A stretch of DNA of 64,000 nucleotides, taken from Nocardioides baekrokdamisoli (GTDB lineage: Bacteria > Actinomycetota > Actinomycetes > Propionibacteriales > Nocardioidaceae). Location: contig NZ_AP019307.1 of assembly GCF_003945325.1 (NCBI RefSeq), positions 1-64,000 on the forward strand, in the 5' to 3' direction. Each line of letters begins with the position of its first letter. Within the stretch, counting starts at the first letter, position 1. Shown here one piece after another: positions 8,106 through 16,919 of the stretch. Under the pieces are notes generated by a model that saw nothing but the letters and a program-made list of their open reading frames with translations, did not search any database and was not told where the DNA came from. Both the position numbers and the translations under genes were made by a program.

Positions 8106-9224
8106 ATGAACGAGCACATCGAGACCGTCATCATCGGCGGCGGGCAGGCAGGACTGTCGACCGGACATCACCTCAAGCAGATGGGGCGGCCGTTCGTCAT
8201 CCTCGACTCGAACGGTCGCCTCGGCGACCAGTGGCGTCGGCACTACGACTCGCTCGTACTGTTCACCCCGCGCAAGTACGACGGCCTCCCCGGACTGCCG
8301 TTCCCAGGTGAGCCGACTGGATTCCCGCGTCGCGACGAGGTGGCCGCGTACATCGAGGCGTACGCGCTGCACCATGAACTGCCGGTGCGTACGAACACGG
8401 CGGTCACCGGCGTGACACGACGCGAGGACGGCACCTTCCTGGTCAGCATCGAGGGCGGCGATCTCACCTGCGACAACGTCGTCGTCGCAGTCGGCAAGGC
8501 GAGTCAGCCCCGAGTCCCGTCCTTCGCAGCCGATCTGGATCCCGCGATCACGCAACTGCACTCCAGCGCCTACCGCAGCGTCTCCGACGTACCGGCCGGT
8601 CGCGTGCTGGTGGTGGGTGCGTCGCACTCCGGCGCCGACATTGCGTACGAGCTCGCGGCGACACATCCGGTCACGCTGTCGGGCCGCGACACCGGCCAGA
8701 TTCCCGGGCGCCCCGAGGACCCGCGCTCTCAGCGGATCTTCCCGGTGATGTTGTGGACGTGGAATCACGTGCTGACCCGTCGTACTCCGATGGGTCGCAA
8801 GGTCATGAAGGCGATGCGTGCGCACGGGGCGCCGCTCTTGCGTACCAAGGCACCTGATCTGGCCGGCGTTGGTGTGGAACGCACTACTGAGCGCGTTGTC
8901 GAGGTGCGGGACGGAAGGCCGGTGCTCAGCGACGGAACCGTCATCGAGGCGACTTCGGTGGTGTGGGCCACGGGCTTCGGACACTCGTTCGGCTGGATCG
9001 AGGATCTCCCTCTCGCCGCTGACGGCTGGCCGGCGGAATATCGCGGCGAAGTGGCAGCGGTGCCCGGCCTCTACTTCTGTGGCCTGATCTTCCAGTACGC
9101 CTTCAGTTCGATGGTCTTCCCGGGCATTGGCCGCGACGCCCAGTATGTGGCTGACCGGATCGCGGCTCGGGCCCGGGCGACCGAGTCGAAGGCAGCCGAG
9201 CCGCTCGTCGGGCTGCGAGCGTGA
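8106..9224 (+). CDS. Flavin-containing monooxygenase-like NAD(P)/FAD oxidoreductase
   Basis: A 372-residue protein. The FAD Rossmann motif is VIIGGGQAGLSTGHHL at residues 8-23; the second dinucleotide motif is VLVVGASHSGADIAYEL. LGDQWRRHYDSLVLFTPRKYDGLPGLPFPG is typical of the small FMO/CzcO-like group. The end (VWATGFGHSFGWIEDLPL) carries the conserved ATG box. ATG at 8106 is chosen over an 11-codon extension because the Rossmann strand begins just after it. A LuxR-type regulator follows 20 bp downstream on the same strand. Substrate unknown. Confidence 0.9.
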   Translation: MNEHIETVIIGGGQAGLSTGHHLKQMGRPFVILDSNGRLGDQWRRHYDSLVLFTPRKYDGLPGLPFPGEPTGFPRRDEVAAYIEAYALHHELPVRTNTAVTGVTRREDGTFLVSIEGGDLTCDNVVVAVGKASQPRVPSFAADLDPAITQLHSSAYRSVSDVPAGRVLVVGASHSGADIAYELAATHPVTLSGRDTGQIPGRPEDPRSQRIFPVMLWTWNHVLTRRTPMGRKVMKAMRAHGAPLLRTKAPDLAGVGVERTTERVVEVRDGRPVLSDGTVIEATSVVWATGFGHSFGWIEDLPLAADGWPAEYRGEVAAVPGLYFCGLIFQYAFSSMVFPGIGRDAQYVADRIAARARATESKAAEPLVGLRA

Positions 9225-9244
9225 TGCAGGTCTAGGCTCGAAGG

Positions 9245-10861
9245 ATGGGCAACGACGATGTCGTTGTACGCGGCCGCGAGGCTTTCGAACGACGGGACTG
9301 GCTGACGGCGTACGAGGGCTTGTCCGCCGCCGGCAGTGGCGCGCTCCGAGCAGCCGACTTCGCTGATCTGGCGACCGCCGCTTACCTCCTCTGCCGCCAC
9401 GATGACTGTGTCGCCGCGATGCAACGGGCCCATCAGACCTACCTGGCCGGTGGGGACCTCGAGCCCGCGGTACGCACAGCGTTCTGGTTGTCCGTCGTGC
9501 TCCGCCAGAACGGCGAGTTCGCGGTCGCGAACGGTTGGATCGCGCGCGCCGAGCGTCTGGCTGAGGACCTACCGGAGGCATCCGTCGAGCGCGGCTACCT
9601 GGAATTCGCGCGGTTGATGCGCGACGTGCTGAGCGGAGACCACGCCGCCGCGGCAGATCGCGCCGAGCGCGTGGTCGAGGTCGGGCGCCGGTTCGGCGAC
9701 GCGAACCTGGTCGGGTGCGGCCTGATGTCCCGCGGTCGACGGGCGATCTACTCAGGCGATCTCGTCGGTGGTTTCGGTTTCCTCGACGAGGCCATGGTGA
9801 GTGTGATCGCAGGGGAGATGTCGCCGCTGCTGGCCGGCATGGTCCTGTGCTCCTCGATCGAGGCCTGCCAGGAGTTGGGGGAGTTCGGTCGGGTCGCCCA
9901 GTGGACCCACGCCCTCGACGCCTGGTGCGCGGATCAGCGGGGACTCGAGATGTTCACGGGTACGTGTTCGCTGCACAAGGGTCAGGTGGCGGCGATGCAC
10001 GGCGACCTTGCGGGTGCAGTGGTCGAATTCGAGGAGTCCATCGAGCGGTTCAAGCACGGAGGCCGTCCTCGCCCCCTGGGCTGTGCGTACGCCGAACTTG
10101 GCGACGTCCTCCGCGTGCAGGGCAGACATGCCGAGGCCGCCGAGGCGCTCCGGCTGGCCTCCGAATCCGGCTGGGATCCAGTCCCGCAGCAGGCGGCTCT
10201 CGACCTTGCCTGTGGGCGTCGCGCCGACGCGGCCGCGGCTGGACGCAGGATGCTTTCGCGCGCTGGCACCCCGATCCACCGGGCGCAGAAGCTGGTGTCA
10301 GTCGTCGACCTGCTCCTGGGTGACGGCGATGTTGACGGCGCTGCCGACGTTGTCAGGGAGCTGTCAACCGTCGTGGCCCGACTTGGCACCGTGCAGTTGC
10401 GGGCGCACGCCGCGCGAGCCGAAGGGGCATGGGCATTGGCGGCCAGTGACCCTGCACGGGCGGAGGTCAGCCTGCGGCACGCCATTGACCTCTTCCTCGA
10501 GTCGGGCCATGCGTACGCGGCCGCGCGAGCGCGCCTGTTGTTGGCAGACGCCCTCGCGGCGTTGGGGGGCCATGCCGAGAGCAGCCGGCAGGCCGACATC
10601 GGCCGTACGGCGTTGATGGCCATGGGGGCGGCCGTCCCGGCCGCAGTTCTGGCGCGGACTGATGTCGGCGGACTGACCGAACGCCAACTCGAAGTCCTGC
10701 GCCTCGTGGCCGCCGGACAGTCGAACAGAGACATCGGCCGTGACCTCCACCTCAGCGAGAAGACCGTCGCCCGGCACCTCAGCAACATCTTCCTCAAACT
10801 CGATGTTCAGTCGCGTACGGCCGCAGCTGCGTACGCGTTCGCCCACGGGGTCGCCAACTGA
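9245..10861 (+). CDS. LuxR-type regulator with TPR-like sensor domain
   Basis: A 538-residue protein. Residues 1-470 are all-helical with repeated Ala/Leu-rich helix pairs consistent with tetratricopeptide-like repeats. The C terminus carries a LuxR/GerE helix-turn-helix: LTERQLEVLRLVAAGQSNRDIGRDLHLSEKTVARHL is split by its turn, with the recognition helix SEKTVARHLSNIF. There is no ATPase domain at the N terminus, unlike MalT-type proteins. It lies between a monooxygenase and an MFS exporter gene on the same strand and may control either. Confidence 0.88.
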   Translation: MGNDDVVVRGREAFERRDWLTAYEGLSAAGSGALRAADFADLATAAYLLCRHDDCVAAMQRAHQTYLAGGDLEPAVRTAFWLSVVLRQNGEFAVANGWIARAERLAEDLPEASVERGYLEFARLMRDVLSGDHAAAADRAERVVEVGRRFGDANLVGCGLMSRGRRAIYSGDLVGGFGFLDEAMVSVIAGEMSPLLAGMVLCSSIEACQELGEFGRVAQWTHALDAWCADQRGLEMFTGTCSLHKGQVAAMHGDLAGAVVEFEESIERFKHGGRPRPLGCAYAELGDVLRVQGRHAEAAEALRLASESGWDPVPQQAALDLACGRRADAAAAGRRMLSRAGTPIHRAQKLVSVVDLLLGDGDVDGAADVVRELSTVVARLGTVQLRAHAARAEGAWALAASDPARAEVSLRHAIDLFLESGHAYAAARARLLLADALAALGGHAESSRQADIGRTALMAMGAAVPAAVLARTDVGGLTERQLEVLRLVAAGQSNRDIGRDLHLSEKTVARHLSNIFLKLDVQSRTAAAAYAFAHGVAN

Positions 10862-10913
10862 CGTCGACCCCCGCGCGCGTGGAAGCCATGATGGAGGAGT
10901 GACCCTCCTGAGG

Positions 10914-12290
10914 ATGGACGAACCCCGCGGCCGCCGACTCATTGCCACGACGGTGCTCGGGTCCGGGATGGGGTTCCTGGACGGCACCATCGCGAACGTG
11001 GCGTTGCCGCACATCGGGAGTGACCTGCACGCGAGCTTCGCCGAACTGCAGTGGGTGATCAACGGCTACACCCTCACCCTGGCCTCGCTCATCCTGGTGG
11101 GCGGATCGCTGGGAGACCGGTTCGGGCGCAAGCGCGTGTACGGATGGGGGATCGCCGGCTTCGCGGTCGCGTCGGCGCTGGCTGCGCTCAGCCCCACGGT
11201 TGGCGTCTTGATCGCTGCGCGCTCGATCCAGGGGATCTTCGCCGCGATGATGACGCCGGGCTCGCTGGCCATGCTGCAGTCCTCGTTCGAGGAGGACGAC
11301 CGGATGCGGGCGATCGGCGCGTGGACAGGCACTCTCGGCATCGCCACGGCGGCCGGCCCGGCGCTGGGTGGTTGGTTGGTGGGGATCGACTGGCGTATCG
11401 CGTTCTGGATCAACCTGCCGATCGCGGCGATCGTGTTGCTCCTACTGCGTGCGGCGCCGGAGTCGCGCGACCCGAACGCGTCGAAGACGTTCGACCTTCC
11501 CGCAATGATCCTGACGCCGCTCGCGCTCGGCAGCCTGACCTGGAGCCTCACCGCCTGGCCCGCGACCGGAGCAAAGCCGTCGACGGTGATCCCGTTGGTG
11601 GTCGCCGCGCTGAGCGTGGTCGCGTTCGTGGTCCTGGAGCGGCGTACTCCCGACCCGCTGGTGCCCCTGCATCTCTTCCGCAACCGCAACTTCAGCGTGA
11701 TCAACGTCGTCACCTTGTTCGTGTACGCGGCCTTGTCCGGTCTGTTGCTGTTCCTGTCCCTGTTCCTGCAGGTCACCGCCGGATGGACGGCTCTGGCGGC
11801 CGGTGCCTCGACCGTGCCGCTCTCGGTGGTGATGTTCTTCCTCGCCTCCCGCTTCGGTGCGCTCTCCTCGAAGATCGGGGTCAAACGGCCGATGCTCGCA
11901 GGTCAGGCGGCCGTCGCCGTGGGCCTCGCGCTTCTCGCCCTCTCACCGAGGCACCCGTCGTACGTCCTCGACATCCTCCCGGGGGTCATCGTCATGGGTC
12001 TGGGACTGTCGATGATGGTCGCTCCGTTGACCGGAGCAGTCCTGGCCGCGGCCCCCGAGCGGTACGCCGGGCTGGCGAGCGGGATCAACAACGCAGTCTC
12101 GCGGACTGCTGGCCTGCTCGCGGTCGCCGGCCTACCGCTGCTCGTGGGCCTCGCCGGCACGCAGTACCGCTCTGCGACGGCGGTCGGCTCGGCCTACCGG
12201 GAGTCGCTGTGGTGGTGCGCGGCGGGTGTGGCGCTCGCGTTCGTGATCACGGCTGTGGGCGTTGCGTCTGGTCGTTCTCACCCGCGGTGA
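10914..12290 (+). CDS. MFS transporter, DHA2 (14-helix) drug:H+ antiporter family
   Basis: A 458-residue membrane protein with about 14 hydrophobic helices. The signatures LDGTIANVALPHIG (helix 1), QWVINGYTLTLASLILVGGSLGDRFGRKR (loop 2-3) and GPALGGWLVGIDWRIAFWINLPI (motif C region) are typical of EmrB/QacA-type exporters. ATG at 10914 begins MDEPRG; GTG at 10899 is a possible alternative. Its last 44 bp overlap the end of the convergent TetR gene. Confidence 0.92.
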   Translation: MDEPRGRRLIATTVLGSGMGFLDGTIANVALPHIGSDLHASFAELQWVINGYTLTLASLILVGGSLGDRFGRKRVYGWGIAGFAVASALAALSPTVGVLIAARSIQGIFAAMMTPGSLAMLQSSFEEDDRMRAIGAWTGTLGIATAAGPALGGWLVGIDWRIAFWINLPIAAIVLLLLRAAPESRDPNASKTFDLPAMILTPLALGSLTWSLTAWPATGAKPSTVIPLVVAALSVVAFVVLERRTPDPLVPLHLFRNRNFSVINVVTLFVYAALSGLLLFLSLFLQVTAGWTALAAGASTVPLSVVMFFLASRFGALSSKIGVKRPMLAGQAAVAVGLALLALSPRHPSYVLDILPGVIVMGLGLSMMVAPLTGAVLAAAPERYAGLASGINNAVSRTAGLLAVAGLPLLVGLAGTQYRSATAVGSAYRESLWWCAAGVALAFVITAVGVASGRSHPR

Positions 12291-12870
12291 GGTCGAGCCC
12301 GATGGCGACGAACGCGATCAGGTCGTCGATGTCGGCGGGCTCCGGTTTGGGTAGCGCGTGTCCGCCGTGGGCGAAGCCGATCCCCGCGTACACCAGCAGT
12401 CCGGCGCGCAGACGTGCGGCTTCGGCGGACGCGCCCATGTCGACGAGCGTCGCCTGCACTGTTTCGAAGATGAATGCCTCGGTCTCCTCGAGGACCTTGG
12501 CCACCATCGGGTCGAGCCGTGCCCATTCGCGAAGGGCGCGTTCGGTCTGCCAGGAGGTGTCGTCGACGAGTCGCAGTGCCATGGCCCGCAACCGATCCAG
12601 CGGTGGTACGTGCTGGATGACGTCCAGCTGCACCAACAGTTCGCGGGTCTCGGCGCACCACGTGGTCGCGACCGTGGTCATCAGCGCGTCGATGTCGGCG
12701 AAGTGCCAGTAGAAGCTCCCCTTGGTGACTCCGAGGTCGGCGCAGAGTCGGGCGATCTTCACCGACGCGGGTCCCTCAGCGACCAGAAGTTCGAGCGCGC
12801 GCTTCTCCCAGACGGCGGCGCTCAGACGTGGCTGACTGCCCTTTGTCGCGGGAGATGCTTGCGTGACCAC
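12247..12870 (-). CDS. TetR family regulator of the lipid-import locus
   Basis: A 207-residue regulator. The DNA-binding domain shows ARLCADLGVTKGSFYWHFADIDALM. GTG at 12870 is chosen so that the start lies outside the two operator copies immediately upstream; the longer in-frame ATG at 12906 would run through them. It is divergent from the oxygenase gene that opens the lipid locus, and its 3' end overlaps the MFS gene tail-to-tail. The position argues for control of the oxygenase-to-mce run, with an imported or oxidised lipid as likely ligand (inference). Confidence 0.88.
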   Translation of the reverse strand: MVTQASPATKGSQPRLSAAVWEKRALELLVAEGPASVKIARLCADLGVTKGSFYWHFADIDALMTTVATTWCAETRELLVQLDVIQHVPPLDRLRAMALRLVDDTSWQTERALREWARLDPMVAKVLEETEAFIFETVQATLVDMGASAEAARLRAGLLVYAGIGFAHGGHALPKPEPADIDDLIAFVAIGLDLTAGENDQTQRPQP

Positions 12871-12873
12871 GAT

Positions 12874-12916
12874 CCGTACCTTACGGTATGGAAACTCCGT
12901 ACCCAAGGGTATGGAA
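12874..12916. promoter_or_regulatory. Two tandem 20-bp TetR operators
   Basis: The sequence CCGTACC-N4-GGTATGGAA occurs twice, at 12874-12893 and 12897-12916. Each copy contains the palindrome TACC-N4-GGTA. Centres are 23 bp apart, so the copies face nearly the same side of the helix. They fill the space between the TetR start and the oxygenase start, as expected for cooperative dimer binding. Confidence 0.82.
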
Positions 12917-12952
12917 CAAGCATGTGCCGCGCCCCTACCCGGGAGATGAACC

Positions 12953-14218
12953 GTGACAGTTGACTCCGCCGCTCGCGCGGGCCTTCGTACGCCGACGAAC
13001 TTCCGCTACTGGGAGGCTCGTCAGGAGCCGGCCTGGCTCAAGCGTGAGACCTTCCTCCGCAGGTGGTTCAAGCACGAGCTGTTCCCGACCGACGAGCAGG
13101 CGGCTTTGCTGTGTGACGACCTCTACGGCGGCGACCCCGTCGCCGAGAAGTTCGTTGCCGAAGTGTTCTTCGGCGAGATCGGACACAAGCAGGGTCGAGC
13201 GATGCTGACCAAGGCGCTGACCGAGGGCATCGACGCCGTACCCGAGGCGCCTGAGTCGATGCGCGAGCTCTTCGCCGACTTCGACACCGTGCCCGAATGG
13301 GTCGATCGCGACCGTGTCGAGCGCGGAGCGGCGATCTGGCGTCGCTGGGGAACGATGCTGTTCAACGTCGCCGGCGTGATCACGTTGGAGATCTACACCG
13401 AGAGCGGCGTGGCCACCCCGCTCTCGCTGGCCGGGGGGTACGCCGGGGACAACGCGCTGCGCCGATTCCTGGAGTCCGCGAAGTTCTGGATCGACACCTC
13501 CGAGGCCGACGCCCTCTTCTCCCCGGGCTCCCATGGTCGCACCACCGCCATGCTCGTCCGGATCATGCACGTTGCCACGCGCAAGCGTGTCGGTGAGCAC
13601 TCCGAGTGGGACGCCGAGAAGTGGGGTCTGCCGATCAGCCAGACCTACATGATGCTGACCCAGATCGGTGGCAGCATCGCACCTGCGCTGTCGCTGTGGT
13701 TGCTCGGGTACCAGACGAGCGCCCGCGAAATGCGTGACCTGCTGCACTTCAACCAGTACCAAGGACATCTGCTCGGCGTACAACCGAAGTGGAGACCCAC
13801 GACCGTACGCGACTGCCTTCAGGTGCTCGCGATGGCGACTGCGGCCCGTTCCTATGACTCCGGTGCGCACGGCAAGGAACTCATCGAGTCCTTCCCCGCC
13901 GCGTTCGCGCCGCGCCCCGGCCAGTCACGACTCCAGCGGATTCGCTCGGCGTACAACTACCGGATCATCGCTGCGTACTGCGCGATCTGGATGGCACCGG
14001 CCACCCGCAAGCCGTACGACCTGCCGAACCCGTTCCCGTGGGTGCTCATCCTGCTGGCGCGCTACCCCCTGATCACGGCGGTCGAGCTGCTGCGTCGCCT
14101 GCCTGGGCTCAAGCAGGCCCATGAGGCCCTCATGGTGTGGCACCGCAGAAGTTGGTGGGAGGCCCAGATGGACGGCCGTACCGCCCACTTCGACGCCAGT
14201 TCCTCCCTCCGACGCTGA
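12953..14218 (+). CDS. Oxygenase mpaB/latex-clearing-protein family (DUF2236)
   Basis: A 421-residue protein starting at GTG after GGGAGATG. Recognisable parts are WFKHELFPTDEQAALL, the region FFGEIGHKQGRAMLTKAL, the segment VRIMHVATRKRV and WGLPISQTYMMLTQIGGS. This pattern belongs to the mpaB/rubber-oxygenase catalytic family, haem proteins related to Lcp that cleave isoprenoid chains. It has no signal peptide. It is the first gene of a same-strand run that ends in the mce genes, so oxidation of a hydrophobic substrate is plausible; the actual substrate is unknown. Confidence 0.82.
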   Translation: MTVDSAARAGLRTPTNFRYWEARQEPAWLKRETFLRRWFKHELFPTDEQAALLCDDLYGGDPVAEKFVAEVFFGEIGHKQGRAMLTKALTEGIDAVPEAPESMRELFADFDTVPEWVDRDRVERGAAIWRRWGTMLFNVAGVITLEIYTESGVATPLSLAGGYAGDNALRRFLESAKFWIDTSEADALFSPGSHGRTTAMLVRIMHVATRKRVGEHSEWDAEKWGLPISQTYMMLTQIGGSIAPALSLWLLGYQTSAREMRDLLHFNQYQGHLLGVQPKWRPTTVRDCLQVLAMATAARSYDSGAHGKELIESFPAAFAPRPGQSRLQRIRSAYNYRIIAAYCAIWMAPATRKPYDLPNPFPWVLILLARYPLITAVELLRRLPGLKQAHEALMVWHRRSWWEAQMDGRTAHFDASSSLRR

Positions 14219-14239
14219 CCACCACGACAAGGACATCTC

Positions 14240-15289
14240 ATGACCATTGCGATCACCGACGCCTGGAACGGGCCGGGCAACAAGGACGGCGAGCTGAGCC
14301 TCGTCGTGCCCAAGGACCACGGGCTGCATGCCTCCACCAGCCGCCGGGCTTTCGAACACTGGTATTTCGACGCGCGCCTGGAGAGCGGGCACACCATCGT
14401 CGGCTTCCTGACGAAGCGACGCCCCGAGCAGGGCGCGAATTGCGACCCCTCGGTCGAGCTGATCGTGTACGGGCCCGACGGTTCCAAGATCGACGCACGG
14501 GTCAGCTTCCCGAAGGACCAGGCGCGCTTCTCGACCGACGACGTCGACGTACGGATCGGCCCGAACCGCTGCTGGGTGGATCGCTCCGGCCCGCTGCCGG
14601 TCCAGCGCGTCGTCCTCGCCGCAGGTGAGCTCGCGTTCGACCTCGCCTTCGCCAACGAGCTGCCCAGCTGGATGCCGGGCAAGGGTGAGACGTACTACGG
14701 AGCTCGCGACCACTTCGGCTGGGTCGTGGCAGCACCGCGGGCCCGGGTCAGCGGCACGCTGACGATCGGTGGGGCAGTCCTGGACGCCACGGGCATCGGG
14801 TACGCCGACCACAACTGGGGCGTCGGCGACATGAAGCGGATCATCGAGCGCTGGCACTGGGGTCGGCTCTACACCGATGAGCACTCGCTGCTCTTCGCGA
14901 ACGTGATCACCCAGGCCCGCTTCGATCATCACCAGTCCGCCCCGCTGATGCTGGCGGACCGCGACGGAGTCCTCCTCAGCACGGGCGAGGTCACGCTCAC
15001 CGAGGGGCCGATGCACTTCCACCCGGGAGCCAACCGCGAGCACCCGGAGTGGATCCAACTCGAGGTTCCCGGCGAGTTGACGTTGCGCCTCGACGTGGAG
15101 CGGATCATCGACGCCCAGGACCTGCTCGACGAGGTCCCCGTCGTCCGGAGCCGTGTGGTCAAACCCATCGTGCACAAGCTGGTCGGACGCCCCGGCTACT
15201 TCCGGTTCGACTCCAGGTTCACGCTGTCGATCGCCGGACGCGAGCCCGTCGTCGGCCATACGCTCCACGAGATGGTGGCCCTGCGCTGA
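14240..15289 (+). CDS. CrtC/AttH-like lipocalin-fold protein
   Basis: A 349-residue beta-rich protein. The N-terminal half includes HASTSRRAFEHWYFDARLESGHTIVGFLTKR, and the centre has GIGYADHNWGVGDM. The GYxDHNWG element is characteristic of hydroxyneurosporene synthase (CrtC)/AttH-like proteins, which act on or bind hydrophobic isoprenoids. There is no signal peptide. It starts 21 bp after the oxygenase and is followed 36 bp later by the first permease, so it likely handles the same lipid. A hydratase activity is possible but not shown. Confidence 0.78.
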   Translation: MTIAITDAWNGPGNKDGELSLVVPKDHGLHASTSRRAFEHWYFDARLESGHTIVGFLTKRRPEQGANCDPSVELIVYGPDGSKIDARVSFPKDQARFSTDDVDVRIGPNRCWVDRSGPLPVQRVVLAAGELAFDLAFANELPSWMPGKGETYYGARDHFGWVVAAPRARVSGTLTIGGAVLDATGIGYADHNWGVGDMKRIIERWHWGRLYTDEHSLLFANVITQARFDHHQSAPLMLADRDGVLLSTGEVTLTEGPMHFHPGANREHPEWIQLEVPGELTLRLDVERIIDAQDLLDEVPVVRSRVVKPIVHKLVGRPGYFRFDSRFTLSIAGREPVVGHTLHEMVALR

Positions 15290-15325
15290 TCGCGCACGGA
15301 GAGAATCCGGGAAGTTGATGAACTC

Positions 15326-16105
15326 ATGTCGGTGATCGTTGCGCCGCTCGTACGCCGGTTGGACACTCTCGGTGACTTCTTCCGGTTCGCCGGACGCGCC
15401 CTCGCCTCGATCTTCAAGCGACCCTTCGCCTGGCAGGAGGCGCTGGTGCAGGCCGCGATCCTGGCCCGCGTCGTGATGCTGCCGACCGCACTGGTCGCGA
15501 TCCCGCTCGGAGCCGTCGTCGCGTTGCAGGTCGGCAGTCTGACCCAGCAACTCGGGGCGGAGAGCTTCTCCGGTGCGGCGTCCGTGGTCGCGATCCTTCG
15601 CGAAGGTGCACCGATGGCGACCGCCCTGCTGCTGGCGGGCGCCGGTGGCTCGGCGATCTGCGCCGACTTCGGTGCACGGCGGATCCGGGAGGAGATCGAC
15701 GCCATGGAGGTCCTCGGGATCGACGTCATCAAACGGCTCGTGGCGCCGCGTCTGGTCGGTGCGATCCTGGTGTCGGTCGCCGTCACCGCCCTGGTCATGG
15801 GGGTGGGAATCGGCGGCGGCTACTTCTTCAACGTCGTGCTCCAGCACGGGACATCCGGCGTGTACGTCGCGTCGTTCCGTGCGCTCGCGACCCTGCCGGA
15901 CATCTGGGTCAGCCTCGCCAAGGGCTTCGTGTTCGGGGTCATCATCGCGATCGTCGGTTCCTACAAAGGACTCCGCGCCGGCGGGGGACCGCGCGGTGTC
16001 GGTCAAGCGGTCAACGAATCGGTGATCACCAGCTTCCTCCTCGTCTTCGGCGCGAACTACCTCCTCAGCGTCGCCTACTTCCAGCTGGTGCCGCCCAATG
16101 CCTAG
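15326..16105 (+). CDS. yrbEA: MlaE/YrbE-type ABC permease, first
   Basis: A 259-residue integral membrane protein with about five helices. The EQ-loop-like segment GGSAICADFGARRIREEIDAMEVLGIDVIKRLVAPRL is the permease family hallmark that contacts the ATPase. With the second permease it should form the inner-membrane channel of an Mce lipid importer. The ATPase (MceG) is not in this window and, as in mycobacteria, is probably encoded elsewhere. It overlaps the next gene by 8 nt. Confidence 0.92.
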   Translation: MSVIVAPLVRRLDTLGDFFRFAGRALASIFKRPFAWQEALVQAAILARVVMLPTALVAIPLGAVVALQVGSLTQQLGAESFSGAASVVAILREGAPMATALLLAGAGGSAICADFGARRIREEIDAMEVLGIDVIKRLVAPRLVGAILVSVAVTALVMGVGIGGGYFFNVVLQHGTSGVYVASFRALATLPDIWVSLAKGFVFGVIIAIVGSYKGLRAGGGPRGVGQAVNESVITSFLLVFGANYLLSVAYFQLVPPNA

Positions 16106-16919
16106 ATCGCGCTCCCTCGCCGGGTACGAGAGTCTCCAGAATCTCGGCCACCAGTTGCGGTTCTACAGCCGATCGGTCGCCGCGACCCCGCGCGCCCTCA
16201 CGCACTACCGGCGTCAGACGCTCGACGTGCTGTCCGATGTCGCCTTCGGGCGTGGCGGTCTGGCCCTGGTCGGCGGCACCGTCGGAGTGATGATTGCGCT
16301 CGCGTACGCCATCGGCGCGGAGGTCGCGCTGCAGAGCCATGCGTCCCTGGTACGTATCGGCGCGACGAACTTCGCCGCCTTCCTGTCGGCCTACTTCAAC
16401 ACCCGCGAGGCAGCGCCACTGATCGCAGGCATCGCGCTGGCGGCCACGATCGGCTGCGGCTTCACCGCACAACTCGGCGCGATGCGGATCAGTGAAGAGA
16501 TCGACGCGATCGAGGTGATGGGCATCCGGTCCCTGCCGTACCTGGTGTCCACCCGGATGGCCGCCGCCGGCATCGCCGTGGTCCCGCTCTACGCGATCGG
16601 GCTGTTCTCCTCCTACCTCGCCACGCGGATGGTGACGGTGACCGGGTTCGGGCAGTCGAGCGGGACGTACGACCACTACTTCACGCAGTACCTCGCGCCG
16701 GTCGACGTGCTCTGGTCGTTCCTCAAGGTGTTCCTGTTCGCGATCGCGATCATCCTGATCCACTGCTACTACGGGTTCTTCGCCACCGGCGGCCCGGCAG
16801 GCGTCGGGATCGCGGTGGGGCGCGCGATCCGTACGTCGATCGTGGCGCTCACCCTCGGCGACTTCTTCATCAGTTTTGCGATCTGGGGATCGCACACCAC
16901 CGTCAGGATCACCGGATGA
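16098..16919 (+). CDS. yrbEB: MlaE/YrbE-type ABC permease, second
   Basis: A 273-residue paralogue of the preceding permease. The EQ-loop segment reads GCGFTAQLGAMRISEEIDAIEVMGIRSLPYLVSTRM. Helices are clear around residues 55-75, 95-115 and 150-175 and near the C terminus. Its stop overlaps the start of the first Mce gene (ATGA), so permeases and Mce proteins are made from one message. Confidence 0.92.
   Translation: MPRSRSLAGYESLQNLGHQLRFYSRSVAATPRALTHYRRQTLDVLSDVAFGRGGLALVGGTVGVMIALAYAIGAEVALQSHASLVRIGATNFAAFLSAYFNTREAAPLIAGIALAATIGCGFTAQLGAMRISEEIDAIEVMGIRSLPYLVSTRMAAAGIAVVPLYAIGLFSSYLATRMVTVTGFGQSSGTYDHYFTQYLAPVDVLWSFLKVFLFAIAIILIHCYYGFFATGGPAGVGIAVGRAIRTSIVALTLGDFFISFAIWGSHTTVRITG

Noticed and set aside
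7902..9581. A long minus-strand frame over the monooxygenase gene
   Set aside because: Shadow of an FMO with two Rossmann motifs on the plus strand.
13925..16006. A 693-codon open frame on the minus strand across the oxygenase/CrtC-like/permease genes
   Set aside because: It is an antisense shadow of well-supported plus-strand genes, and its translation is Asp/Arg/Gly/Val low-complexity sequence without any domain.
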